Shown here: piece after piece, positions 39,256 to 47,248 of the stretch
Layout: every line of letters begins with the position of its first letter
Numbering within the stretch: the stretch's first letter is position 1
Source: an uncultured Brachybacterium sp.
GTDB taxonomy: Bacteria > Actinomycetota > Actinomycetes > Actinomycetales > Dermabacteraceae
Reading direction: 5' to 3'
Assembly: GCF_947500705.1 (NCBI RefSeq)
Contig: NZ_CANMSY010000005.1
Coordinates: 186,001 to 250,000, forward strand
DNA: 64,000 nt
Notes under the pieces: model-generated
What the model was told of the DNA's origin: nothing
What the model saw: the letters and a program-made list of their open reading frames with translations, nothing else
The model's database searches: none
Made by a program: the position numbers and the translations under genes

Positions 39256-41064
39256 ATGAAGCAGTACACCTCCCCACCGCAGCATGAGAGCCGGCCCGAG
39301 GAGAACTCGACGGATCTCCTGCTCGGCAGGTTCCGCTCGAATCCCTCGGTACCCATCTTCGAACTCCTCCAGGACGACGGCACCTACGCCCCGGTGAGCA
39401 CCGCCGATTTCATCGCCGAGGTGAAGCAGACTGCCAAGGGACTGATCGCCTCCGGCATCGCCCCGGGTGACGCGGTCGCGATCCTCTCCCGCACACGCTA
39501 CGAGTGGACGCTTCTGGACTGGGCCGTCTGGTGGACCGGCGGCGTGAGCATCCCGATCTACGAGACCTCCTCCCCCCACCAGATCCAGTGGATCGCCTCG
39601 GATTCCGCGGCGACACTCGTCGTCGTCGAGTCCACCCGCCATCGGGAGGACGTGGAGTCGGTGCGGGGCGATCTGCCCCATCTCACGAATATCGGAGTGC
39701 TCGACGATGGCTTCCTCGCGGAGCTGAAGGCGCGGGGCGCGGAGGTGAGCGACGAGGACCTCGAGGCCCGCCGCACATCCCGCAGGATGGACGACATCGC
39801 GACCATCATCTACACCTCAGGGACCACCGGACGCCCCAAGGGCGCGGAGCTCACCCACGCGAACTTCGTGGACACCACCCGCAGCGCCCTCAACCTGCTG
39901 GGCAAGGAGGTGCTGCCTCCCGGATCCAGGCTGCTGATGTTCCTGCCCATGGCACACGTCTTCGCGCGCCTGATCACGGTGCTCGCCGCTGCCCAGCCGG
40001 TCACCACCGCCTTCACCGCCGATACGAAGAACCTGCTGCCTGATCTGGCTGCTTTCCAGCCGACCTTCCTGCTGGCCGTGCCGCGTGTGTTCGAGAAGGT
40101 CTACAACGGCGCGGAGGCCAAGGCGATCGCCGGCGGCAAGGGCAAGATCTTCACCGCCGCCTCCGAGGCTGCCATCGCCTATTCCAAGGCGCTCTCCGCC
40201 GGCAAGGTGCCCTTCACCCTGAAGGCCAAGCACGCACTGTTCGACAAGCTGGTGTACGGCAAGCTGCGTCAGGCGATGGGCGGTCAGGTCTCGTGGGCCG
40301 TCTCGGGCGGCGCACCGCTGGGTGCGAGGCTGTCCCACTTCTTCCGCGGCATCGGGGTGACGATCCTCGAGGGCTACGGCCTCACCGAGACCACCGCACC
40401 GATCAGCGTGAACCTGCCCTGGGATGTTCGCCCCGGCACCGTCGGCCCGCCGCTGCCCGGATCGACCGTCACGATCGATGACAGCGGCGAGATCCTGGTC
40501 AAGGGCGTGATGGTCTTCAAGGGCTATCACAACAACGCCGAGGCCACCGCCGAGTCGATGCGGGACGGCTGGTTCCGCACCGGCGACCTCGGCGCACTCG
40601 ATGAGAACGGCAACCTCACCATCACGGGCCGCTCCAAGGAGGTCATCGTCACGGCCGGCGGCAAGAACATCTCCCCGGCCCAGCTCGAGGACCAGTTGCG
40701 CTCGCACCCCCTGGTCAGCCAGTGCGTGGTGATCGGCGACCAGAAGCCGTTCGTCGCCGCGATCCTCACGTTGGACGCCGAGATGCTCAGCACCTGGCTG
40801 AAGAACAACGGGCTCCCCGACATGAGCGTCGCCCAGGCCGCGCAGGACGAACGCATCCGGGCCGAGCTCCAGACCGTCGTGGACCGGGCGAACAGCTCCG
40901 TCTCGCGGGCTGAGTCGATCCGTGCCTTCGAGGTGATCGATTCGGACTTCACCGAGGAGAACGGCTACCTCACCCCGTCGCTGAAGCTCAAGCGCAACGT
41001 CGTGGTCAAGGACCTGGCGGAGATCATCGACAGGATCTACTCAGGCTCGAAGCCGACGAGCTGA
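39256..41064 (+). CDS. Long-chain fatty acid--CoA ligase (FadD15-like)
   Basis: 602-residue AMP-forming ligase activating long-chain fatty acids. It has the P-loop YTSGTTGRPKGAELTH (about residue 193), GYGLTETTAPIS, the adenylate-binding GWFRTGDLG and the catalytic-lysine region near the C-terminus (GGKNISPAQLE). The N-terminus (SVPIFELLQDDGTYAPVSTADF) marks the FadD15 subgroup. GAAGGAG precedes the ATG by about 6 nt. It may channel fatty acids to the PlsC enzyme nearby and be a target of the Pat-like protein; both are inference. Confidence 0.94.
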   Translation: MKQYTSPPQHESRPEENSTDLLLGRFRSNPSVPIFELLQDDGTYAPVSTADFIAEVKQTAKGLIASGIAPGDAVAILSRTRYEWTLLDWAVWWTGGVSIPIYETSSPHQIQWIASDSAATLVVVESTRHREDVESVRGDLPHLTNIGVLDDGFLAELKARGAEVSDEDLEARRTSRRMDDIATIIYTSGTTGRPKGAELTHANFVDTTRSALNLLGKEVLPPGSRLLMFLPMAHVFARLITVLAAAQPVTTAFTADTKNLLPDLAAFQPTFLLAVPRVFEKVYNGAEAKAIAGGKGKIFTAASEAAIAYSKALSAGKVPFTLKAKHALFDKLVYGKLRQAMGGQVSWAVSGGAPLGARLSHFFRGIGVTILEGYGLTETTAPISVNLPWDVRPGTVGPPLPGSTVTIDDSGEILVKGVMVFKGYHNNAEATAESMRDGWFRTGDLGALDENGNLTITGRSKEVIVTAGGKNISPAQLEDQLRSHPLVSQCVVIGDQKPFVAAILTLDAEMLSTWLKNNGLPDMSVAQAAQDERIRAELQTVVDRANSSVSRAESIRAFEVIDSDFTEENGYLTPSLKLKRNVVVKDLAEIIDRIYSGSKPTS

Positions 41065-41095
41065 GCCGGGAGGGCCGCGGCCCTCGACGGCGAAC

Positions 41096-41151
41096 GGCCC
41101 CGATGGCCCGGTGTCGCTGCACCTCTGCAGCGACGGCCGGCTGTCGGGGCC
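41096..41151 (+). terminator. Imperfect terminator after the fatty acyl-CoA ligase gene
   Basis: 8-bp outer arms (ggccccga / tcggggcc) and a 9-bp apical stem (gtcgctgca / tgcagcgac) around CCTC, with an internal mismatched stretch. 31 bp past the stop codon. Confidence 0.6.
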
Positions 41152-41157
41152 TCGTCA

Positions 41158-41163
41158 TATCCT
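41158..41163 (+). promoter_or_regulatory. -10 box of the nuclease gene (predicted leaderless start)
   Basis: TATCCT, six nt before the ATG at 41170; it starts just after the preceding terminator hairpin. Confidence 0.5.
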
Positions 41164-41169
41164 TCGACC

Positions 41170-42828
41170 ATGTCTGCACGCGGCCAGTTGAGCTTCGATG
41201 ATCTCGGTACCCCGCTGGCGGAAGCCACCCTCGTGGTCGTCGACCTCGAGACCACGGGCACCGATGCCACGAGCGACGCGATCACCGAGATCGGAGCCGT
41301 GAAGGTCCGCGGCGGCGAGGTGCTCGGAGAGTTCCGCACCTTCGTGGATCCCGAGCGGCCGATCCCTGCCTTCATCGCCTCCCTCACCGGGATCACCGAC
41401 GCCTCCGTCGCGGGAGCGCCGTCGATACGCATCGCGCTGCCGATGTTCCTGGACTTCGTCGGCGGTGCCGCGCTGGTGGCGCACAACGCCCGCTTCGACA
41501 TCGGATTCCTCAGCGCCCAGGCGGCGGCCTGCGAGATCAGCTGGCCGCGTCCTCAGGTGCTCGACACCCTCGCGCTCGCCCGCACCGTGTTCCGGCGGGA
41601 CGAGGTGCGCAACCACAAGCTCTCGACGCTTGCCGCACATGTCGGAGCGAGCATCACACCGGATCACCGAGCACTGTCCGACGCCCGCGCCACCGTCGAT
41701 GTGCTCCACGCGATCATCGCCCGGCTCGGCCCTGCCGCGACCACGCTCGAGGATCTCAGCTCCGCCCACCGCAGGGTCAGCCCGGCCCAGCTGCGCAAGA
41801 AGCACCTCGCCTCGACGATCCCCAGCGTTCCCGGGGTCTACCGCTTCTTCGACGCCCAGGGAGCCGTGCTCTACGTGGGGACCTCCCGCGATCTGCGATC
41901 GCGAGTGCGCACGTACTTCACCGCCGCAGAGACCCGTCGCAAGGTGCTCGACATGCTCCCCCGCGCAGAATCGATCGGAGTGATCGAGTGCGCCACCCCC
42001 ACCGAGGCACGGGTGCGCGAGCTGCGGATCATCGCCCAGGAGAAACCACCGTCGAACCGCCATGGACTCACTCCTGAGAAGGCGCATTGGCTGCGACTGG
42101 GCGGTGGCACGGAGGGTCTGCGAGGAGCGCGGCTGGCCCGGACCGAGGAGGACGGCTCCGCCCAGATCGGTCCGCTGACCTCGAGACATGACATCGAGCC
42201 GCTGCGCGGCCTGCTCACTGATGCGATACAGGGGCGGGGCGCCGCTCTCGAGGCCGGTGCACGGGGCGTGCCGGACCCCGATGCCGGTCACCACGAGCGG
42301 CTCCGGCGAGCGATGCGGGAAGATCCCCGCGAGGTGCTCGATCACGTCGCAGTGCGCCTGCGCGCACATGTCGGGTCCTCACGGTACGAGGACGCGGAGA
42401 AGCTGCGAAAGCTCGCTCTCACCTATCTCGCAGCAGCTCATCGCGCCTCTCGCCTGCGTGCGCTGGCCGACGTTCCCCTGCTGATCTCTGCGCGACCGAG
42501 CTCGGAGCCGGTGATCGGCGGGCGTGGTTGGGAGCTGCTCGCCGTGCGGCATGGACGCTTCTCGGGGACGACGCTGGTGCCCGGGCACAAGGATCCTCTG
42601 CCCTTCGCGCGCTCGCTGGCGCTCACCGGCATCGGAGAGGCGGAGCTGGCCGCCCCGCTGTGCCAGGGCTACCACCAGGAGGCCGAGATCATGCTGGGCT
42701 GGCTGGAGGGAGAGGGGGTGCGCACGGTGCTCACCGAAGGGACGTGGCAGGTCCCTGCCCGTGCCCGCTTCGACCAGGAGCATCTCGCCCGGCGCTTCTC
42801 CCGGACCGGTGAGGGTCCTGCGGCATAG
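41170..42828 (+). CDS. DnaQ-type exonuclease fused to a UvrC/Cho-like GIY-YIG domain
   Basis: 552-residue protein. Residues about 18-190 are a DEDDh 3'-5' exonuclease (VVDLETTGTDA, HNARFDIGFLS, DHRALSDARATVD). Residues about 215-300 are a GIY-YIG nuclease resembling the UvrC N-terminus and E. coli Cho (GVYRFFDAQGAVLYVGTSRD, LRSRVRTYF). The remainder resembles the UvrC middle region with an ARYEDAEKLR-like segment (SSRYEDAEKLRKLA). Such fusions are typical of actinobacteria (M. tuberculosis Rv2191) and probably act in DNA repair, but the reaction is not established to my knowledge. TATCCT ends 6 nt before the ATG. Confidence 0.9.
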   Translation: MSARGQLSFDDLGTPLAEATLVVVDLETTGTDATSDAITEIGAVKVRGGEVLGEFRTFVDPERPIPAFIASLTGITDASVAGAPSIRIALPMFLDFVGGAALVAHNARFDIGFLSAQAAACEISWPRPQVLDTLALARTVFRRDEVRNHKLSTLAAHVGASITPDHRALSDARATVDVLHAIIARLGPAATTLEDLSSAHRRVSPAQLRKKHLASTIPSVPGVYRFFDAQGAVLYVGTSRDLRSRVRTYFTAAETRRKVLDMLPRAESIGVIECATPTEARVRELRIIAQEKPPSNRHGLTPEKAHWLRLGGGTEGLRGARLARTEEDGSAQIGPLTSRHDIEPLRGLLTDAIQGRGAALEAGARGVPDPDAGHHERLRRAMREDPREVLDHVAVRLRAHVGSSRYEDAEKLRKLALTYLAAAHRASRLRALADVPLLISARPSSEPVIGGRGWELLAVRHGRFSGTTLVPGHKDPLPFARSLALTGIGEAELAAPLCQGYHQEAEIMLGWLEGEGVRTVLTEGTWQVPARARFDQEHLARRFSRTGEGPAA

Positions 42829-42878
42829 GCTCGGGGGAAGGACCCAGGCGCCTCTGGCGCCCTGTCGAAGGAGAAGCA

Positions 42879-43160
42879 ATGATCACTGCCATCGTCTCGA
42901 TCGTCGTCGAGCCCAGCCGAATCCCCGAGGTCGCCGAGGCGGTCGTCGACATCCAGGGCATCGAGCAGGTCTATTCGGTCACCGGTGACGTCGATCTGAT
43001 CGCCGTGGCCCGGGTCCGTGCCCATGAGGACCTCGCGACCGTGATCGCCGACTCGCTGAGCAAGGTGGACGGGGTGCTCGACACCACCACCAACATCGCC
43101 TTCAAGACGTACTCGAAGCGAGACCTGGACGCCGCCTTCGACCTGGGCATCAGCGGCTGA
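42879..43160 (+). CDS. Stand-alone Lrp/AsnC ligand-binding (RAM) domain protein
   Basis: 93-residue protein made only of the alpha-beta RAM domain (MITAIVSIVVEPSRIPEVAE, YSVTGDVDLIAVARV, TTTNIAFKTYSK), with no DNA-binding helix-turn-helix. In Lrp proteins this domain binds amino acids and forms dimers and octamers. Here it may sense a ligand or modulate another Lrp protein. GAAGGAG lies 5-6 nt before the ATG. It is 50 bp after the nuclease gene and convergent with trpD; proximity to an aromatic amino-acid gene is suggestive only. Confidence 0.9.
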   Translation: MITAIVSIVVEPSRIPEVAEAVVDIQGIEQVYSVTGDVDLIAVARVRAHEDLATVIADSLSKVDGVLDTTTNIAFKTYSKRDLDAAFDLGISG

Positions 43161-43168
43161 TCGCTCCG

Positions 43169-43188
43169 GCTCGGGCCTCGGCCCGAGC
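43169..43188. terminator. Small GC-rich terminator between lrp-like gene and trpD
   Basis: Perfect 8-bp stem (gctcgggc / gcccgagc) with loop CTCG, 8 bp past one stop and 35 bp from the other. Confidence 0.6.
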
Positions 43189-43223
43189 AGACAGCTCGCC
43201 CACGCCCGGGAGCGGCGCCGGGC

Positions 43224-44306
43224 TCAGCCCTGGCCGTCGGCCGCCTCCTGCGACGCGGCGGCCCAGCGACTGATGAGCTCTGCCGGCCGGCCCGAGTCGA
43301 GGGTGCGCACGACCTCCTCGAACGCGACGGCGAAGCGTCCTTCGAAGCCGTCCGCGGCGGGCTGGTCGATGCCGTCGAAGGCGAGCACTCCCGCGGCGGC
43401 GTTCAGCAGCACCGCATCACGGATCGGACCCATCCGTCCACTGCGCTCGCCCGCGTAGAGGTCCCGTGCCACCTGAGCATTCTCCTCGGCCGTCCCTCCC
43501 CGCAGGGCGTCGTGGCTGCTGCGCGGAACCGACAGCAGCGCAGCGGGATCCAGCACATGCTCGCGCACCTCGCCACCACGCACCTCCCAGACGTCTGAGG
43601 GCGCTGTGACCGTCAGCTCGTCCAGCCCGTCCTGACCTCGGAAGACCAGCGCACTCGTGCGTCGCGAGGCGAAGACCCCGGCGACGGTGGGAGCGATCCT
43701 CGCGTCCGCCACGCCCACCGCGCTCGCTCGCGGGCGGGCGGGATTCGTGATCGGACCGAGGATGTTCATCACGGTGGGGATGCCCAATCCCCTGCGCGCC
43801 TCGGCCGCGTACTTCATCGAGGGATGGAACACCTGGGCGAAGAGGAACGTCATGCCGATGCGGCTCACCAGCTCCTCCACCTTCGGCACCGGCAGATCCA
43901 GGCGCACGCCCAGCGCCTCCAGGACGTCCGCCGAGCCGGAACGGGAGGTCGAGGCGCGGTTGCCGTGCTTGACCACCGTGCGGCCGGTCGCGGCGATCAC
44001 CACCGACGCCATGGTGGAGATGTTGACGGTCTGGGCCAGATCACCCCCGGTGCCGACGATGTCGACGGAATGCGCCGGAGCGTCGACCGGGCGCGCATGC
44101 GCGATCATCGAATCGGCCAGCGCTTCGAGCTCGCCGCTGGTGACGCCCTTGGACTGCAGGGCGACCAGGAAGCCGGCCAGCTGCACCGGACTCGAGCTGC
44201 CGGACATCACCTCATCCATCGCCCAGGCTGCAGCTGCGCCGTCGAGCTCCTCACCGCGCACGAGATGTGCGGTGATCCGGGACCAGGTCGGGGTGTTCTC
44301 GCTCAT
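43224..44306 (-). CDS. trpD: Anthranilate phosphoribosyltransferase
   Basis: 360-residue enzyme that attaches phosphoribosyl to anthranilate in tryptophan synthesis. The PRPP-binding GTGGDLAQTVNIST and the anthranilate-binding KHGNRASTSRSGSADVLEALG are clear. The glycosyltransferase family 3 N-terminal helices include MDEVMSGSSSPVQLAGFLVAL. No other trp gene is adjacent; its place before ctaE repeats the mycobacterial order (Rv2192c-Rv2193). The ATG lacks a Shine-Dalgarno; CATCAT ends 6 nt before it, possibly a leaderless start. Confidence 0.96.
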   Translation of the reverse strand: MSENTPTWSRITAHLVRGEELDGAAAAWAMDEVMSGSSSPVQLAGFLVALQSKGVTSGELEALADSMIAHARPVDAPAHSVDIVGTGGDLAQTVNISTMASVVIAATGRTVVKHGNRASTSRSGSADVLEALGVRLDLPVPKVEELVSRIGMTFLFAQVFHPSMKYAAEARRGLGIPTVMNILGPITNPARPRASAVGVADARIAPTVAGVFASRRTSALVFRGQDGLDELTVTAPSDVWEVRGGEVREHVLDPAALLSVPRSSHDALRGGTAEENAQVARDLYAGERSGRMGPIRDAVLLNAAAGVLAFDGIDQPAADGFEGRFAVAFEEVVRTLDSGRPAELISRWAAASQEAADGQG

Positions 44307-44422
44307 GTGCTGATGATGTCATCCGCCCGCGACCGATCGTCGACCGGATCACGGTGCGGATCACAGAAGGGTCACGTCCCCGCACATGCCGATCACCTGC
44401 GCGGATCAATTGCGTGTCCCGG

Positions 44423-44451
44423 TTCGTGACACGGCGTCAGGAGGGATATGC
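44423..44451 (+). promoter_or_regulatory. Probable upstream promoter of ctaE-qcrCAB
   Basis: TTCGTG (44423-44428) and TATGCT (44446-44451) separated by 17 nt, predicting a start near 44458 and a leader of about 84 nt. The 8-mer tgacacgg occurs at 44427 and 44452, once on each side of the -10, a possible binding-site pair. Confidence 0.45.
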
Positions 44452-44529
44452 TGACACGGTCCGCCCGGGGCGCAGGCCCCGCGATGTGCCTGCTTGTCGT
44501 GTACTGGCACACCGATTCTGACCACACGA

Positions 44530-44535
44530 CATAAT
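44530..44535 (+). promoter_or_regulatory. -10 box of ctaE (predicted leaderless start)
   Basis: CATAAT, then 6 nt, then the GTG start. This would be a second, proximal promoter for the operon. Confidence 0.5.
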
Positions 44536-44541
44536 GGTGAC

Positions 44542-45276
44542 GTGACTACTGCGAACCTGCCTGTGCGCTCCGCCCCCGCTGCCGCCCCAGCGGTCGGCCG
44601 CCCGAACCCGACGCAGATCGGCACCCTCGTCTGGCTCGCCAGCGAGCTGATGTTCTTCGGCGGCCTGTTCGCCATGTTCTTCACACTGCGATCCATGGCG
44701 CCGGAAACCTTCACCGACGGCCAGTCGAACTTCACGCATGGCTTTGCACTGCTGAACACCTCGATCCTGGTCTTCAGCTCGGTGACCTGTCAGATCGGCG
44801 TCTACGTCGCCGAGGGCCGGTGGCCGAACGGAACCACCTTCACCCCGCGCAAGCGCCGTGAGGGCTCACTCTTCAACATCGCCGGCTGGGGAATGATCGA
44901 GTGGTACACCGTCACCTTCATCCTCGGCGCGCTCTTCGTCTCCGGCCAGGCCTATGAGTACACCGAGCTCATCCACAAAGGTGTGACGATGTCGTCCTCG
45001 CCGTTCAGCTCGGTGTTCTTCCTCGCCACCGGGTTCCACGGCATCCACGTGATCGGCGGGCTCATCGCCTTCCTGATGGTCCTCATGCGGGCCTACGCCT
45101 CGGAGACCTTCACCGCCCACGAGCAGATCTCGGCCATCTGCATCTCGTACTACTGGCACTTCGTCGACGTGGTGTGGATCGTGCTGTTCTTCGTCGTCTA
45201 CATGCTCGATCCGATCCTCTCGCTCGGGAACTCGGGTCACGTCATCCCGGTCACGTTCAACTGGAGGGTCTTCTGA
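44542..45276 (+). CDS. ctaE: Cytochrome c oxidase subunit III
   Basis: 244-residue membrane subunit of the aa3 oxidase, with five predicted transmembrane segments (for example LVWLASELMFFGGLFAMFF, FHGIHVIGGLIAFLMVL and CISYYWHFVDVVWIVLFFVV). The motif ATGFHGIHVIGG and YYWHFVDVVWI are diagnostic. The GTG at 44542 gives an N-terminus rich in Ala and Pro before the first helix. First gene of ctaE-qcrC-qcrA-qcrB, an actinobacterial arrangement that places an oxidase subunit in the bc1 operon because the two complexes form one supercomplex. Confidence 0.96.
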   Translation: MTTANLPVRSAPAAAPAVGRPNPTQIGTLVWLASELMFFGGLFAMFFTLRSMAPETFTDGQSNFTHGFALLNTSILVFSSVTCQIGVYVAEGRWPNGTTFTPRKRREGSLFNIAGWGMIEWYTVTFILGALFVSGQAYEYTELIHKGVTMSSSPFSSVFFLATGFHGIHVIGGLIAFLMVLMRAYASETFTAHEQISAICISYYWHFVDVVWIVLFFVVYMLDPILSLGNSGHVIPVTFNWRVF

Positions 45277-45370
45277 TCCCCGGCGACGCCCGAGCCCGTC
45301 CGCTCGTCGCGTCCTCCTCGCCCGGCATTCCCCGTTCAGTCCGTCCCCTCCACGAATCGAGGTCCGAACC

Positions 45371-46171
45371 GTGAAGGCTCTCGCCGCCCGTCGTCATCAC
45401 CCGATGGCGCTACTCGTGATCCTGCTGCTCGCGCTCGTCGCGACCGGTGGGCTGTATGCGGCTCTCCAGCCTCAGACGGCCCAGGCCGAGGCCTACACGC
45501 AGGAAGACATCGATGCCGGCGAGGCACTCTTCCTCGCCAACTGCGCGACCTGCCACGGCCGCAATGCAGAGGGTCTCGTTGACTCCGAAGGTGACACGCT
45601 CGGCCCGTCGCTGATCGGCGTGGGCGCCGCTGCGGTCGATTTCCAGGTGGGCACCGGCCGCATGCCGATGCAGCAGTCCGGTGCGCAGGCCTCCCGCAAG
45701 CCCCCGCAGATGAACGAAGAGCAGACCAGCCAGCTGGCTGCCTACGTCGCCTCCCTGGGCCCCGGCCCTGCGATCCCCGCCGACGAATGGCTCGACACCA
45801 GCAAGGGCGACGCCACCAAGGGCGGCGAGATCTTCCGCATCAACTGCGCCATGTGCCACAACGCCGCCGGCGCCGGTGGTGCTCTGACCCGCGGCAAGTA
45901 CGCACCGGCGGTGATCGGCCTGGAGCCCAAGCACGTCTACGAGGCCATGGAGACCGGTCCCCAGAACATGCCGGTCTTCAACGACAACAACCTCTCGTCC
46001 TCGGACAAGCGCGATGTCATCACCTATCTCGAGAAGCTCGAGGAGAACGGCAGCCCCGGCGGCATCTCCCTGGGCTCGCTCGGCCCGGTGACCGAGGGTC
46101 TGTACGCGTGGACGATCATCCTGTCACTGCTCCTGGGCTGCGCTGTGTGGCTGGGGGCGAAGGCCAAGTGA
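45371..46171 (+). CDS. qcrC: Diheme cytochrome c subunit of the bc1 complex
   Basis: 266-residue membrane-bound cytochrome cc with two heme-attachment motifs, CATCH (about residue 58) and CAMCH (about 159). An N-terminal hydrophobic segment (MALLVILLLALVATGGLYAAL) acts as signal anchor and a C-terminal transmembrane segment (TIILSLLLGCAVWLGAK) holds it in the membrane. It carries electrons straight to CtaC, so no soluble cytochrome c is needed in these organisms. The GTG at 45371 has CGAGG upstream. Its stop overlaps the qcrA start by 4 nt. Confidence 0.97.
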   Translation: MKALAARRHHPMALLVILLLALVATGGLYAALQPQTAQAEAYTQEDIDAGEALFLANCATCHGRNAEGLVDSEGDTLGPSLIGVGAAAVDFQVGTGRMPMQQSGAQASRKPPQMNEEQTSQLAAYVASLGPGPAIPADEWLDTSKGDATKGGEIFRINCAMCHNAAGAGGALTRGKYAPAVIGLEPKHVYEAMETGPQNMPVFNDNNLSSSDKRDVITYLEKLEENGSPGGISLGSLGPVTEGLYAWTIILSLLLGCAVWLGAKAK

Positions 46172-47244
46172 ATGCGAGCATGAACGACAATCTCGATGGC
46201 AGCTCCCCTGCCCGTGGCCTCAGCGCCATCGCCCCCAAGGAGGGCGGCGGCTTCCCGAACCCGGGCCTGCCCCCTCACATCCACCGCCAGGCAGATCTCT
46301 CGAAGGCTGCGGAGAAGCGTGCCGAGCGACTCGTCGCCAGCATGTTCGTGCTCAGCATCGTGGGCACCGTCCTCTTCATCGCGGCATACTTCCTGGTGAC
46401 CCCGACGGGGATCAACCTCTTCGCCGAGGAGGGCACCCCGAAGGCACTCTGGTGGTCGAACCTCACCACCGGTCTGGGCCTCGCGATCGCGGTGTTCTTC
46501 ATCGGTGCGGCCGCCGTGCACTGGGCCAAGACCCTCATGCCCGACGACGAGATGGTCGAGGAGCGGCACGACATCCGCGGCTCCGACGAGACCCGCGAGA
46601 TCGCCGCCGGCATCATCACCGACGGTCTCGCCGAGTCCGGCATCGCACGCCGTCCGGTGATCGTCACTGCCATGGTGGCCGCCCTGGCCGCCCTGCCGAT
46701 CGCGGTGCTCGCACCGCTGTCCACCCTGGGCCCGCTGCCCGGTGGCAGGCTCCACCACACTTTCTGGGGTCAGAACGCCAGACAGCGCCTGGCCCGAGAC
46801 CACGACGGTACGCCGATCAAGCTCTCGGACGTCGCGATGAACTCGGTCTTCCACGTCATGCCCGAGGGCCTGACCCACGAGACCGAGCACTTCCTGGAGG
46901 AGCGCGCGAAGGCCGCAGCCGTGCTCGTCCGCATCGACCCTGCGCTCAGCAAGAACGAGGAGAGCATGGCGATGGGCGTCGAGGGCGTGCTCGCGTTCTC
47001 GAAGATCTGCACCCACGTGGGCTGCCCCGTCGCGCTCTACGAGCAGCAGACCCACCACATGCTGTGCCCCTGCCACCAGTCCACCTTCGACGTCACCGAC
47101 GGCGCAAAGGTGATCTTCGGCCCGGCACACCGTCCGCTTCCCCAGCTGCCGATCGAGGTGGACGACGAGGGCTACCTGGTCGCCCCCGGTGACTTCACCG
47201 AACCGATCGGGCCCAGCTTCTGGAACATCCACAAGGAAAAGTGA
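46168..47244 (+). CDS. qcrA: Rieske iron-sulfur subunit of the bc1 complex
   Basis: 358-residue Rieske protein with three N-terminal transmembrane segments (about residues 55-77, 95-115 and 167-190), the actinobacterial form, rather than one. The [2Fe-2S] ligands are in CTHVGCPV and CPCHQSTFDV. The GTG at 46168 overlaps the qcrC stop (GTGA) and has GAAGG upstream; an ATG four codons later is an alternative. It passes electrons from quinol to the QcrC hemes. Confidence 0.96.
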   Translation: MNASMNDNLDGSSPARGLSAIAPKEGGGFPNPGLPPHIHRQADLSKAAEKRAERLVASMFVLSIVGTVLFIAAYFLVTPTGINLFAEEGTPKALWWSNLTTGLGLAIAVFFIGAAAVHWAKTLMPDDEMVEERHDIRGSDETREIAAGIITDGLAESGIARRPVIVTAMVAALAALPIAVLAPLSTLGPLPGGRLHHTFWGQNARQRLARDHDGTPIKLSDVAMNSVFHVMPEGLTHETEHFLEERAKAAAVLVRIDPALSKNEESMAMGVEGVLAFSKICTHVGCPVALYEQQTHHMLCPCHQSTFDVTDGAKVIFGPAHRPLPQLPIEVDDEGYLVAPGDFTEPIGPSFWNIHKEK

Positions 47245-47248
47245 TCTC

